The notes: a model not told the origin generated them from the sequence alone. Numbered from the stretch's first letter, positions 1 through 13,044 are shown. The stretch: DNA of 64,000 nucleotides from Viscum album (GCA_963277665.1 OY728160.1:46484605-46548604); one strand, 5' to 3'. Made by a program: numbers and translations.

Positions 1-2218
1 ATAAAGATGCATATTGAAGAACATTACCTCTCCTTCGGGTATCTTCTTTATGTTTGCACTAAATACTTAAAATATTAGATTCCTGGACAAAATAAGACAT
101 ATAGGATGATATGAGGGAATTTAGGGACTTATTTTTTTCAGGTTTTTTATGATCTAAATGGATTTAGAGGTGTGGGTAAGTGAGGTGATTGAGTTCCCTT
201 TTATAGTTGAGGAGGAGTGGTACTTTTGTAAATACCCAAAAGTAGTCACTATTAGGGGGTCAATATTACCTAACATGGTTCCAAGATTGATAATTAATGA
301 TTTTTAAGGATTATATGGTCTATAAATACATCCACCACATAATAAAACACATTTTTTAAACATTTATTTCATTAACTTCTAAGTTTTCTTATTTTTACCG
401 TTTTAGTTTTCCACTAAGATAACTATTTTTTTTAACCTAGGTAATTTATCCAATAAGACTAAATTTAACTGAGACGTATTATATAATTTTGAAAAAATAA
501 TTCTAAATATTAAATCTAATTTTTTAAATTAAAACCCTATTTGTGTTGATAATTTATTTGAACACAAGCGCATGATCGTGCAAAAACATTGTTTTAACCT
601 TAACTACGCTAACTAGGTTCTTTACTATTTTGGGGTCATTATATTCATTATAAAGGAAAATTTGGTCCATGAATGGAAAATATTTTATATTTATTATCAT
701 ATAAAAAACACTTCTCATAATATAGTATTTTTATCAATTTTAAATCAGTTTATAAAATATAATGTATCATAAAATGACATTAATGTCAATTTTGACATTA
801 TTCACTTAAATTGAATTTAAAAATATCAATACAATTATGGAATTAGAATATATTGTTTTAAAACCTATTTAAAATGATATATTAATCTAAATAAATAAAT
901 TAACACAATAATTCATTCAATTTATTTCACTTTTATTATTTTCAGTATTAGTTATTTCATTTTTTATTAACTAAAAAAATACTAAGATGGCATTTATTAA
1001 GCATTTTAATTTACTAATTCATATCTAAAAATTAAAGATAAATTTTTATGAAAAAAAAAGATTTATATTTCAAAATAATATGTATAAACAAAAAAAAATT
1101 TGTCCCTATTCCAAAAAATTATAGATATTAAAATGAAGAAAAGTATCATTTTTGTCTTTTTTATTACTTAAATTATTATATGGGTCATATTCAAAGGAAA
1201 GTGGAAAGTAATTTCTATATTTCATATAATTTGATTTAAAATTTCTAAATAAATTCAATAAATAAAATATTGATAAAATTTTAGGTCATTTTCACTCTTA
1301 TCATTCTAATTTAACGCCCTAGTAAATCTATTTTTACCTTAACCGTTTTGATTAATTCTCACTACATTCACTATTCATTTTGGTGAAAAATTACGTTGAA
1401 ATTATCAGTCATTATAAATTATTCTGATTATAAATATTGAATCCATTTTTTTAATTTCAATTCACATAATTAGAATATTTTAATTTAAAATTAATTATGC
1501 ATGTGTGACAAGAAAGTGGGTTTTTAAGGTGAAAATGTTTAAGAGGTTACAATGATTTTATACCAAAATTTAATATGAAATTTATTCCAATAAAGTAAGT
1601 TAGATTAATAAATTTATAATTTTACTAATTTTACTTTAAACTAATTTAAAATATAATTTAAAATTATAAATTATTTAAATGAAAAGTCAGTTTTCAATTA
1701 AAATCCAGTATTTTCACTATTCATCAAAAAATGAAACTTTTCAGAAAAATACCAAAATTTCACCCTAAGATAATTTTGATATTATGATTTAGAAAATTAA
1801 TAATATTTTTTCATATAAATTTTATAAAATTGGTAAAATTTAATTATAAATTATGGGTACAAAGTGCTATTAATCCATCTTTTAGAAAAAATACAGTTTT
1901 TCAGAAAACATTTATCTTTATTTTAATTGATAATTATTTTATTACTAATAAATTGATAATTAAAAAACTTGTGAAAACTATCTATTTTTAAAAGTTATTT
2001 AATATTATTAATTCATACCATTATAATGGCTATGAAACAACTATCATATTAAATAATAATATTAATAGTATATTATTATTCAGTAAAACTCGGTCTTGTG
2101 TGTAACACAAGATATCGAATAAATTCATTGTTCTATGTAATTAAAGTTAATTAATTGTTTCATGTAACATATTTTATCTAAAAAAAATTTATTCTTTTAT
2201 AATTTTTGGGGTTTTACA
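1..2218 (-). mobile_element. Element O, left (3') LTR, partial
   Basis: Part of a very long LTR of a minus-strand retroelement; the left end lies outside the window. It aligns along its length with 16430-19904 (for example the shared block around 17-65 and 16465-16510), except for the K1 insertion in the other copy. The inner edge is set by TTTTACA at 2212-2218, read on the minus strand as TGTAAAACCCC, directly beside a polypurine tract. The two copies differ at roughly a quarter of positions in the stretches I compared, so the insertion is old. Reversed, the 1680-1800 region resembles the P LTR near 22400-22460, so O and P are relatives. No coding sequence is seen. Confidence 0.85.
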
Positions 2219-2231
2219 TCCTCCCCACTTT
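2219..2231 (-). other. Element O polypurine tract
   Basis: Read on the minus strand this is AAAGTGGGGAGGA directly before TGTAAAACCCC. It has the composition and position of the plus-strand primer site next to a 3' LTR, and the P element has a matching tract at 41297-41311. Confidence 0.8.
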
Positions 2232-2975
2232 AAATAAATTGTGCCCACGCAATTTAAACTTGATCTCAGTAATCAGGGGTTTGACATTTGGAAATACTAT
2301 TATTGAAAAACCCAAATTATAAAAAGATTTAATAAAATACCATCTTAATAATATAGAAGGGAAATTATAACATTTATATGTAATAACATATAACTAGGTT
2401 TCTACTTAGTATAACATTAGTGGAAAGTGAAGATATGGATATGGAGGAAAAGTGTAAATAATTATAGAGAGTGATTGAGTTCATTGATCACAAGAAAGTG
2501 AATGATCAATGGAAAGTTAATGGGATAAAAACCAAAAATCTTTAATGATTTAAAATACCATATAATTAATTAGATATGAATTTAATAGGATTCAATACCA
2601 TTTTATTAAAGTTGAGTAATTATTTTACTTTTTAGGAATATAAGGAAATATAATCACATGATGAATTTCTATTTTATAAGAACAATTTCAACCTTTGGTT
2701 GTGATAAAATAAATTTCCAATTAATTTATTAATCTAAGAAATTAATATCCAAAAATTAATTTTTTATTCTTGAAGCACTAAAATTCACTTTTAACATATT
2801 GTAGGATCTATAAAATAAGTCTTTATTTCTATATATAACTATTTTCAAAAACCAATATAGTTAATATAGGTTTTCCAATATAATAAATTAATCTCTAAAC
2901 CTAAAAATTAACACCACTGTTTCATCATTAATATTTATTTTACAAATCGTTTAACTAAAAAAATTACATATTAAC

Positions 2976-3050
2976 CAGGACATCACGTAGGACAGTGGTA
3001 GGTGCCAAACCCTTATCGTCCTTCAGTCATGGGTTCAAGCCCTGCGGAAT
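2976..3050 (+). repeat. tRNA-derived SINE-like head
   Basis: TAGGACAGTGG at 2988-2998 resembles a pol III box A, and GGGTTCAAGCCC at 3031-3042 is a good box B, about 32 bases apart as in tRNA genes. The stretch between does not fold as a convincing cloverleaf and no acceptor stem is visible, so this is better read as the 5' head of a SINE than as a tRNA gene. I could not define its 3' end or a clear target-site duplication. It sits inside the interior of element O. Confidence 0.5.
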
Positions 3051-3722
3051 TTCAAGATAAGATGGGTTGTCACCCAGTATATAGGTTATCATTTCTCTAA
3101 AATGTATTAATATAATTCCTATAAAGTCTCCAAAACAATATAATGGAAGTCCTTGAAATAAAATTAATCATTAAATAACCTTTTTACTATGGTTTTCAAT
3201 GTAACTTACTTTTTTCACGGTCTAAAAATCTTATTTTACTATTAATGAAATTTCATTAATGATCATATTAAATATAAATGTTTTTAATACCTTTAAAATT
3301 ATGTCTATAAAATTTAATGGCATTATTACTCAAATAACCCTTCTACTAAAACATGTATTAAACCAATGGTTTGTATTTTAATAAATTTCTTCCAAAAAAA
3401 ATCCTTAATCTTGTGACATTCTTACAACACAATTTTTTTAAAGAAGTGTTTAAGACTTTGGAATTATGATCAACCTGAAACTCATAACCATTATGGTGTT
3501 TATAACTCTTAAGATAATGAAGACACATTTGCTTCTAAAATTTAACACAATCTATATATATTTCATGATTCTTATACCCAAAATAAACTTGGTAAAAATA
3601 CTTCTAAAATTTAATTTTTGAATCCCAATGTAAAAATACTTTATCCATTTTATTTCCACATAATTACTTCCTTGGTATAGGTTTTAACCCAGGTCATTCA
3701 TTTTCATTATCTACTCAAATCC

Positions 3723-3908
3723 TTAATAGTGGTTTGTAAAGAAAATGTGTATTATCCTAAGCATATCACCATGGAATGATAAATTGGGTGTGTGGTAAAG
3801 ACTATTTTTTATACCAGGTAACACTTTATTCAAGCCCAATATACCCTTTTTAGAGTTATTACCCCTGGATATATCTGTTCCAGAACCATGTCTGCTTGTA
3901 GTATCCAT
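3723..3908 (-). pseudogene. gag relic of element O
   Basis: A 61-codon open stretch starts with ATG at 3908, about 160 bases after the primer-binding site. Its beginning (MDTTSRHGSG...) resembles the start of the P gag-like ORF (MVGSSRHQSN...), and the bases before the ATG match as well (a TTAGTAA-like run). Downstream I cannot find zinc-knuckle cysteines. It is read as the decayed N-terminus of the same short gag-like protein. The longer in-frame ATG at 3938 is less likely to be the start because similarity begins at 3908. Confidence 0.45.
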
Positions 3909-4060
3909 ATATGGATTTATTACTAAGAAATACCACATAATATCTACCTTACCAAAACTTTAGGATGTTATTATATACCTATCCTCAAATTCTATCATAG
4001 GGTTATGTTCCCTAATTTATATTTTCTTAAATCTAGTTCCTTAGGTTTCTACTAAACTTT

Positions 4061-4071
4061 CTATAATACCA
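4061..4071 (-). other. Element O primer-binding site
   Basis: On the minus strand this reads TGGTATTATAG, two bases inside the LTR end. It corresponds to TGGTATCATAG in element P at 39146 and to the TGGTATCAGAG class complementary to initiator-Met tRNA, with two substitutions. It fixes the inner edge of the right LTR at 4074. Confidence 0.75.
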
Positions 4072-5648
4072 ACTACAGTGACCCAGACCCCAGTAGCCTG
4101 GAGATGGTGCTTACTACCATTACATTATCATAAAATACATGGAATCACACTCTGAAGGACTAAATAGTTTCGTAGTCTTGTTAAACATGATACACACTTG
4201 AGTCTTACATTATATTTGAATGTAAAAATTACAACATAATTTTGTTTATTTTGAGAATAACTTTATTCCATATACCATATCCTTGTATATCAGTTATAGT
4301 AAACTTCATGGAATCCTGGGGAAAGGAAACAAAATAATGGTGAGCTCAAATTATGAGTAATGTTTAAGTATAGTGGAAGGTATCATCAATAAATAATAAT
4401 AATCAACAAGAAAATGTAAATAAATGAGAAAAAAATTCATATAACTGAACACTTAATGAAGGAAATGCTTAATTATTGGATGTCATGTTTTTTAGAAACA
4501 TGATACCTTTACCGTCAAGATATATTCTAAAGATTATTTAAAATTGGTGGGTAGAAAACCATTTAACTAAGGCTATCCAACTGATTCATCCCATGATATT
4601 ATTGATGCATCAATAGGATATCCTTAATCGGGCCCCACCCATGTCTATGGGTCCAAAACATTCCTCATATATCGAATAATTGATTTAATTCATGAAATAT
4701 TTTCTTTATCATAAAATATTTGTATTGTGAAAGGGATAAATATTTGTCTACATTTTCCCAGTCAAATAAAGATCTTTCAAAGTAAAATATTGTATTTAAA
4801 AATGATATGTGGTTTAAATAATAAGCATATCCATGATAAATAATATAGAAATTTAATATTAAATTATCATAGTAAAGTGAATATTTCAAAATGAAACAAG
4901 GAAGTGAATTTTGATACTATCCTTGGTCAAAATAATCATAAACCATCCCGATGAATAATAAGTATGGTGTCATCATATACCTATTGGAGTAATAATAAAG
5001 GTTTATTGACATTTATGAATATAAATAAAATAAAAATATATTTAAAACATTCTTGAGGAAAATATCCTTTTAATTTTGAAAAAAAAAGTTTTCTTTTAAA
5101 ATCATTTTTAAAAACAATTTATATAAAAATATCCTCATAAACGTGTAAAGGAAGCTTCAAAGAAATGACAGTCATGACAGCAAGAAATTTTGTACTTGCT
5201 GTAAAAGTTAAAAAGAACATTCCTTTTATAATGTAAAGTGGTTAAGAAAGTGTCTTATTTAAAAAATGAAAAAAAGATTCCTTTCACATTTTTGGTAAAA
5301 TCCAAATGGACATTGTTTTAAAAACGACATAAGATTCCTTTGAAAACATTTTTTAAAGAGTAAAAATGGGTGAAATTTTTGTTGATAATTTATTTTGAAA
5401 AGTGTAACAACTTTTTTAAAATTTTCTTTAGAAAACATGGCTTTGGAAGAAAATTGATTCCTCGTAGAAGAGAGAAATGAAGTTGGATTTTGTTAAAACA
5501 TTTTTTCGATTAATTTAAGTACCCAAGAGTAGATAAATGGTACTATTACTTAAAAATATCATGGGTAAACATAGTAAAATAAAATGAAATGGTTTTATTA
5601 TATAGTGATCAAATAATTTCCTTCAACAGAAATTCAAGAATAAACAAT

Positions 5649-5653
5649 CCTGA
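5649..5653. repeat. Target-site duplication of A, left copy
   Basis: CCTGA here pairs with CATGA at 15121-15125. One mismatch fits an old insertion. It shows that A entered the right LTR of O. Confidence 0.7.
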
Positions 5654-7713
5654 TGTAACATCCCGACCTGGTTTCCACATTTCGGTGCCCCAAGACAGTT
5701 TTCTATATGACCTCAAGTAAGCCTCCCTATATACTAGAGGTTTTCAACTAGAATTTAGGGTCTAATATATAATATGGGGAGGCTATACCCTCTTTATCAG
5801 AGTATCAACACAATATTGAAAATAATAAATAATAATCAAGTGATACTAAAAAATACTCATACTAGTACCATAAAAATTGAAAATTAGTAATACATATTGA
5901 ACCAGAATAAGAAAAAAATATTCAATCAAAGAAGTAGATATGAAATTCCATATATGTGTCAATTGTAAAATTAAATACACTGAAAACTCCCAAGAGGGTC
6001 TTAACACCATGTCTGGTTCCCTCATCCTTGCTTCATCCCAACTCATCCATCTACCATAGGTATCATACCTTTATCATGTCCTATAAATATGAAGTCTATT
6101 CGGGTAATGATCCAAAATCCTGAGTAGGGTGTGAGTATGACACACTAGGACACCACCAACAGTATCTAAAACAATATCCAGTCTATAATAGTGTATTCAG
6201 TTTTATAAAGAATAAAGTAAAAGTGAACAAATAAGTAGTTTACCAATTCAATCATTCTTTAATTAACCACATAATTTTCTTAAGTTCGCATTGAAACCCA
6301 AACCACTAATACCTACTTCATCCCATGTTGGGGTCTGAAACATGTCATATAAGGATTCAAAGTTCATTATAACATGGGATTTTATTATCCATTCAAATTC
6401 AATTTCATATCACGACTACTTTGAACCATAGTCCAATTCTAATATTTTGGGCCTAGAACTCCATGTCTAGAACCCCATGAGTATTTGAAGCATCGGTATG
6501 TGTCCCACAACCATTTTTATCACATATGATCTTTTGAAGCATCAGTCCATGTCCCACACATGTATATAAGTCAAACACATATGGGATTTTAAAGCATCAG
6601 TCCATGTTCCACAAACAAATATCACATATATCACAATATCACATATATAACAGTTTCATATTTATCAAAGTTAAGCATTACTAACCTTCTTCTAAAAAAT
6701 TCTCATCAAGTTTCACATTTCAATTATCAATTTAATCATGGATCTTCACTTTAATTGCATAGAACAAATGAATAATTCCCCATTAAACCATTTATTCAAC
6801 ATTTAATCATTTAAACCATCAACCTTTTAAAGTTAACCCAACAATCCCATAATTCCCATTAATCAATCAATTCATGATCAAAATTAAACTAATTCCAATT
6901 GACCCAAGTTCAATGCATTTCATTAACATGTGGAAGTTCAATTTAATCAATTAAATTTTTGATGAAATTGCCTAATCATGGTAATTGAAATTGAATAATT
7001 TCATAAACACAATTTAAAATAAGACATGGGAATTGACAATTAGACCACCTACCTCAAGATCATTGACAGAAATTTTTCAAACTAGGAAATCCTCAAATTG
7101 AAGTAAAATGATCAAAACCCCAATGGTGTAGAAGATATAGGTCTAATACCTAAGATAAAGATCAAAAGGATTAAGATCTATCAAAACCTAGATCTAAACC
7201 CAATTCCAAAAGAGGAAAATTCATCCCTTTACATGAGTAAAGAGATAGGAAAAATAAAACCAAAGTGAAAAGGCTTACCAGAGGTCAAACACAAATTTGT
7301 GACAATTAGAGATTAATAAATAACTCCAAATCCATTGGGATTTTCCCTAAGGTTTAATGAAATAAGGCTACATAAAGGAATGAACACAAAAAATGGACCT
7401 CATGTAACCTTTTAATTTGTTTCTCAGATAATTACATAACATGTAATTCCATTACATGCCATGTAATTATTTTTAATGGTTTACTCTGAAAAATCCATCA
7501 CCTCAATTGATTTTATCGTAATTAAGATTTACACATCATGTAACACTTTTACACGACAGGTAAATTTGATGCATACTATTTTTCAATCCAAAATTATACT
7601 AAAAAGATATGTACCACCCCTAAATCCTTCCAAGTTATTTCACACCCTTTAAAACCCTAAACCAAATGAAAACTCAAAGGGGAACATACCTAGAAACAGA
7701 ACGGTATCTTATA
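5654..7713 (-). mobile_element. Chromovirus A, 3' LTR
   Basis: 2060 bp, from TGTAACATCCC to ATCTTATA. It aligns end to end with 13045-15120 (for example the shared blocks near 5785-5830 and 6740-6800). The outermost bases differ strongly between copies, roughly a fifth of positions, so this is an old insertion. It contains three ~54-bp direct repeats at 6480-6660. No ORF of note. Confidence 0.88.
6480..6660 (+). repeat. Three ~54-bp direct repeats in LTR of A
   Basis: Units beginning TTGAAGCATCRGT at about 6485, 6535 and 6589 each continue with a ..CATGTCCCACA.. block and a TATCACATAT block. The same three units stand in the other LTR at 13885-14060, so the repeat predates the insertion. Confidence 0.7.
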
Positions 7714-7726
7714 ATCTCCCCACATT
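7714..7726 (-). other. Chromovirus A polypurine tract
   Basis: On the minus strand this reads AATGTGGGGAGAT immediately before the LTR. It is the expected plus-strand primer site and sets the inner border of the 3' LTR. Confidence 0.8.
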
Positions 7727-7779
7727 ATAATATCTCTTCCTCAAGTTGTACCCCCAAGCATCTCTAAGATTATTAGGTA

Positions 7780-7990
7780 AATAAATTGGCCACTAATAAT
7801 GTATATCTTCTTCCATCTCCCATGTTTCCTCCTGAACACGATCATGTTTCCAAAACACTCAAACTATTAGTATGATATTTCCCTACATCACTTTCTCACT
7901 ATGATCCACAACACATATCGAATGATCCTAAAAGGAAACATTATTCTTAATCTCAACATCATTCACATCAATCAAATGAGAAGGATCAGG
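7780..7990 (-). pseudogene. Chromodomain at C-terminus of A integrase (decayed)
   Basis: Minus-strand translation just upstream of the polypurine tract gives the pattern VVDHSEKV..GN.I.IV.VFWKHD, then QEETWEMEEDI. This is the typical chromodomain tail of plant chromoviruses (EKVLRNK..P.V.V.W....EEATWE). At least three in-frame stops interrupt it. In this family the chromodomain binds methylated histone H3 and steers integration to heterochromatin. The copy cannot be functional. Confidence 0.65.
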
Positions 7991-8049
7991 TTGATACCAT
8001 TGAAGTTATAACACATGAAAGACGTCATGCATAGCACTATACCTCAGTG

Positions 8050-9290
8050 GAAGATCCAATTGGTAGGCCACCAGTATGATTATCTCCACAACCTCAAAAG
8101 GTATAAGAAACTTGGGCACCAACTTTCCCTAACTCCAAATCCTATGGTGACCCAATCTAGGTGACACCTGAAGGAACACATGATCACCCATTGTAAACTC
8201 AATGGGTCACCGACATCAATCAACGTACGACTTCTGCCTACTCTAAGTCATAGTCATATGTTTCTGAATCATCTAAACCTGATCTTATTTCTACTACATG
8301 AGACTTGTTCCTAATAGATCTGACTCATCTACCTTTGTCCCGTATAGAGGTGATCTGTATGGCCTACATTAAAGAGCCTCATATGGTACCATTCGAATAT
8401 TTTCTTGGTAGTTGTTGTTATAGTCAAACACAATGACTGCTAAGTGCTTCTCCCAAAACCCACCAAAGTCTAGTACACACTCTCAGAGAATATCTTTAAG
8501 TACCTTAATAGTACATTCCAAATTCCCGTTTATTTAAGGGTGGATATCCATAATTAGAAATTCGTGCGTACCAAGCTCCTTCTCCAAGAATTTCCAGAAG
8601 TGCGAAGTGAAATGTGAGTCACAGTCTAAACCTATACTCTATGGAATTTTGTGTAGATAGACTATATCTAGAGCATACGATTATCCCAACTGATCCACTG
8701 AGAAAGTCTTCCATATAGGTAAGAAATGTGATACTTACATTAAATAGTCCATAACCACCCAAATTGTTTCATTCTTCCTAGGTGTCCTCTGGAGACCCAC
8801 CACAAAGTACATAGTGACATCACCCCACTTCTATTCTGGAATGGGAAATAGTTGTAGTAACCCACTGGGTCCTTGATGCTTGAATTTCACCTGTTAATAG
8901 GTGTAGAATCATGTCACAAACCTTGAAATCACCTTTTCCTTGCCCGACCATCAATACTATCAATGTAAGACATGGTACATTTTGGTCAAACCCAGATTCT
9001 CCACCCACTTCATGGAATGAAACTCACACATCAACTCCTCCCACATAATCATTGGCATAAAAACACAATTCCTGACATAGATGATATCATCCTATTATAT
9101 ATTCCAATCAGGAGGTGACTCCCCACCTTCATGTGTTTTTCTCAAGGCCAGACACACCAGATCCTCATACTTCCTCTCCTTAATCTGGATTAAAAGTGTG
9201 AATTCAATTGATATGGTTATGAGGGTCATCTTCTCCCTACCCTTCCAAACCAAAACATGAATTTCAGTCAGCAAGGTCATCATCTTCCAC
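8050..9290 (-). pseudogene. Integrase region of chromovirus A (decayed)
   Basis: The order of pol fragments on the minus strand places integrase here, between RNase H (higher coordinates) and the chromodomain (lower). Pieces of the GPFEV and DVFHV motifs that precede chromovirus chromodomains are seen near 7990-8110. The rest is broken into short frames with several shifts. I cannot place all three catalytic acidic residues with confidence. Confidence 0.5.
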
Positions 9291-9399
9291 TTAGAACTAG
9301 ACTCTTAAACTTCTTGAGTCTTAGTTTTCATGCTTAAAGCGTTAGTAACATTATTCCCCTTCCTAGGTGTATATGAAAGCTCAAAATCAATTGGATTCA

Positions 9400-9830
9400 T
9401 ATACTCAACCCATATCTACTGCTATAGATTCAAATCTCACTGTGAAAAAATATACTTTAAGCTCTTGTGATCAGCATAAACAGTAAACTTCTCTCCCAAA
9501 AAATAATGTTACCAACTCTTTAAATCATATACCACTATAGCTATCTCTAGGTTGGGAGTTGGGTAATTCCATTCATGTGGCCTCAAATTCCATGACCCAT
9601 ATACCATAACTCGATCTCCCTACATCAATACTTCTCTATGTCCAATCCCAGATGGATCAAAAAACATTGTATACTCCTCACTCATCTCAGGTAGGATCAA
9701 GATTGGTGTGGTTGTCAAATACTTCTTTAACTCCAAGAAAGAATTATCACATGCTCTATACCATTCAAATTTTACTCCCTTATTTTTCAAGCCCAAAAGT
9801 GGTGATTCCAAGCAGAAAAAGTCCTAAATG
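9400..9830 (-). pseudogene. RNase H region of chromovirus A (decayed)
   Basis: An open stretch at 9620-9811 encodes KNKGVKFEWYRACDNSFLEL followed by LTTTPILILPE. This matches the gypsy connection/RNase H start (KGVKFEW..C..SF.ELK..LT.APVL..P). It is then cut by stops. The expected catalytic DAS motif reads as DPS (mutated Ala). Confidence 0.7.
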
Positions 9831-9839
9831 AACCTCTAA

Positions 9840-10660
9840 TATTAAACCACCAACCACGGAATTATATAGAAATCAAATACATTCTTGGGATACTCCCAAG
9901 AAACCACTACCTAAAAATTATCTAGGTTCACTGACACATCTTCCTTTGAGATGATGTGACCCAAGAAATGTACCTGATCGATCTATAATTGACACTTATA
10001 CATATTAGTGTATAGTTGATGATATCTCAGTTTACTTAGGACAATGTTAAGATATTAGGTATGATCATCATGAGTCTTATAGTACACCAAGATTTCATCG
10101 ACAAAAACAACCAAAAACTGATCCAGGTATGGGCAGAAGATTCAGTTCATCAAGGTCATAAACATAACCGGAGCATTTTTCAGCCCAAACATCATCATGA
10201 AGAACTCATAAAGTCTATACCTTCTTCTGAAAGTAGTTCATGGTATATTGTAAGGTCTAATTCTCATCTGATTATACCCCATCCTCAATTCAATCTTGGA
10301 GAAAACATAAGATCCTCTCAACTAGTCAAATGAATCATCAATATGAGGAAGGGGATATCTATTATTCAATGTCATCCAGTTTAACTTCCAGTAATAGATA
10401 TATAAGTGCAATTTCATATCATTATTATTTGTAAAATAACTATAGAACCCCAATGAGACATAGTTTGAAAGATAAATCCCTTATCCATTAACTCTTCTAG
10501 ATATGTATTGAGCACTTAAAGAAATGTCGGTGCCATTATATATGGTGGAATATAAACTCGCTAAGCTCCTAGAATGGGCTCAATCATAAAATCAACATCC
10601 CTCTTGGGTGGAAACCCTAATAAGTCCTTAGAAAACACATCTTAGAATCAGTCCATTGTA
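9840..10660 (-). pseudogene. Reverse transcriptase region of chromovirus A (decayed)
   Basis: On the minus strand, 10480-10620 reads as FPPKRDVDFMIEP followed by YIMAP, then LEELMDKGFI. These are the N-terminal landmarks of gypsy RT. At about 10075-10105 the active-site box reads VFVDEILVYY where YVDD or FVDD is expected, so the second catalytic aspartate is replaced by glutamate. Stops and shifts lie between. RT copies the element RNA into DNA; this copy cannot. Confidence 0.7.
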
Positions 10661-10849
10661 GGTGGGAAGACATCAAGATTCACACCCCTATCATCCAGCA
10701 ACAGAATTGCAACCTAAGTGGTGAGATCCCCTAGTTGTTAATGAACTAGCCATGTGCAGTCTTCCTAGATATCCCACTCTCCATGATGTATATAATTATC
10801 ACCCTTAGGAGATGTAAAGGTCACTCTTCTGTGGTAACAATTAATTTGG

Positions 10850-11110
10850 GATCAATATGCCACTAACCAGTTCATACCCAAAATCAATTCAAATACATAT
10901 TAAAAATGTAAATATCCCAACTAAAATGATACTCCCCAACCTCAAGATAACACCCCTTTCATAAGAAGATGTCTCTAGAACGTACCCCCAATGGTGTATC
11001 GATAATCATAACCCCACTCACAAACTCCACCATAAAACTAAAACCGTTCAAAATTTGTGAAGATATAAAGGAATGAGAGGCACCAGTATCAAATAAGTAA
11101 CTAAAAAGTG
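10850..11110 (-). pseudogene. Aspartic protease region of chromovirus A (decayed)
   Basis: On the minus strand, 11071-11094 encodes FDTGASHS, the retropepsin active site with its catalytic aspartate intact. It lies between gag and RT as expected. No open frame spans the whole domain. Confidence 0.65.
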
Positions 11111-11379
11111 TATAATATACAATAATAGTACCTCAAACTATTGATGGTTGACTCTCTCTATCCACAAGTGTAGGATAAACTACATGTAACTGTCCTTCCC
11201 CTATTTCATGTGATGTATTCTAAGTCCCCTGAGATACACTACTCTTCTAATATGGGCGCACTTTCCTAGAAGAACCACGTCCACTGCCACAACCACCACG
11301 GCTAGTAGAACTCCAACAGCTTGACTAATATGGGGTAGAAAACCCCCTTCCAGCACTCTAATTCTTCCTATACCCTCCA

Positions 11380-12330
11380 TCATTACCCACCTATCATGGA
11401 TTCCTAGAGAACCACTATAGATGACCCCATACTACTCCAAGCTTAGAACTCTACTAGTGGTCAGGGGCACTATCTATGAATGTGACCCAGCCTACCACAC
11501 TGGTGGAAGATAACTTGGGTAAGGTCCTGAGTTACTTACCCTTCCCCCTGGACACTCTACTTTCCTCTATTCTGATTAAAATTTTTATAGTGACTCTTTT
11601 TACTCTCATAAGATGTGCCTCTTGCTCATCCATAAAAAACAACTTATCCTTCACCAAAATCCTTCTTCATTTTCCCCTCATATATGAGAGCTATATTCAC
11701 CACATCTAAAAACTTATTCAACCTAAATATGTTAATATAGAAATTAATATCATATTTAATCCCATCTTGAAAACATTTTTATGTAATAGCCTCATCTCTT
11801 TCCAATACTGGAACAAAGTGCTACAAATCTGTAAAATTTCTTGTATAGTCTATCACAAACATGATCCCATGGGTCAGCCTCATGAACTCAACTTCTCTCT
11901 CATGCCTAAGTGTCTCGGGGTAAAAGTTCTCCAAGTAATTCTCCTAAAATTCCTTTGATGACATATTTTCTAGTTTTCCATCCAAATTCTAGATGTCCCA
12001 CCAATGATTCACCTGACCACATAACATGTAAGTATCAAATTTTACCCTCTTCTCAGTAGAAGTCTCTATGTGGTCAAGAATCATCTAGATAGACTCAATC
12101 TAGAACTCAACTACCTCAGGTCCACCCTCTCTATTAAAATTGTGAGGGTACTGAAATTGGAACTCCTATGTCAATTCATAAATAATTTTCACAACCCACA
12201 TAGGGTATCTTTTCATAAATTGCATAAAGTATGAAAAGTTCTATCTTAATTTCTCTCTGACTTCCTCACTTGAAACTATTAGAGCCTCTAGTTTCAGTAC
12301 TAAAGGCACATCTCCATCCATGTCATCCTA
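11380..12330 (-). pseudogene. gag region of chromovirus A (decayed)
   Basis: Minus-strand frames from about 12320 downwards show a capsid-like stretch and, near 11455-11500, a zinc knuckle relic reading HQCGRLGHIHR-stop-CP. The first cysteine and the residue before the last are lost. Stops and shifts break the frame throughout. The region between the primer-binding site and 12330 (12330-13030) is untranslated leader with nothing further recognised. Confidence 0.55.
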
Positions 12331-13030
12331 TCATCCTATCACCAAGCATCATCATGGAGGTATATCTCTATAATGTCAAACACACATTTTATGACACATT
12401 ACAAAACATTATCACATTCATATAAGAGGTATTCACATAAATCCATTACAATTCATCCCTCAAACCCTACCAAACAGTCAAAAATGAGGCACTATCACTA
12501 CCCTCAACCATCCCTCATCTAGGTCATGGTTATTAAGGGTAAAAAAATTCACAATTCAAAGTTATATTTTGAAACCCATCTAACCATATCATTTACCATA
12601 TTCAGTATCCTTTTTTTAAATTCATATTAGAAACTATTTTCATTAAAATCACACAATTAAGAAAATCATTTTTCATTTAAAAAACTCACCCAAAACCTGT
12701 TTTTCCATGTGTTCCTAAAATGATGCATGTCACAATAATTCTTGAGTGCCTAGAATGTGTCATGTATACTCAACCTTAATTTCATATTATTCCATGAATA
12801 AAATCATAGAAAAAAATAACATCACACAACAAGTGCATCACTCGAGGTGAAATAATATCCAATTATAACAAAAAGAATTAGTAACAAAAACCCCACCCTG
12901 GGAACTTGGTTTTACTCCCATACATGGGTTAGTTACTCCCACAAAGGAGTTATTGAATAAGGCTCAAATCATCCTAATATTTTGTCTAACTTTTCAAAAT
13001 ATTAAGTTAAAAGAAAATAAAATAAAACCC

Positions 13031-13041
13031 CTCAGATACCA
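13031..13041 (-). other. Chromovirus A primer-binding site
   Basis: On the minus strand this is TGGTATCTGAG, three bases inside the 5' LTR. It matches the initiator-Met tRNA primer class (TGGTATCAGAG) with one change. Confidence 0.8.
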
Positions 13042-13044
13042 CAT

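Larger units (their letters stand above)
2219..4073 (-). mobile_element. Element O interior, 1.86 kb, non-coding apart from a gag relic
   Basis: The region lies between the polypurine tract and the primer-binding site of O. It is far too short for gag-pol, and I see no protease, RT or integrase motif on either strand. It holds a gag-like relic near the 5' end (3723-3908) and a tRNA-derived SINE-like head (2976-3050). Together with the ~5 kb LTRs this is the layout of a non-autonomous large-LTR derivative (LARD or TR-GAG type) that would rely on proteins of another element. Nothing else is recognisable in 2232-2970 or 3060-3720. Confidence 0.7.

Noticed and set aside
2988..3042. A true tRNA gene
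   Set aside because: Box A and box B are present but there is no cloverleaf or acceptor stem; a SINE head is the better reading.
10061..10333. 90-codon plus-strand ORF
   Set aside because: Antisense shadow of the RT of chromovirus A.
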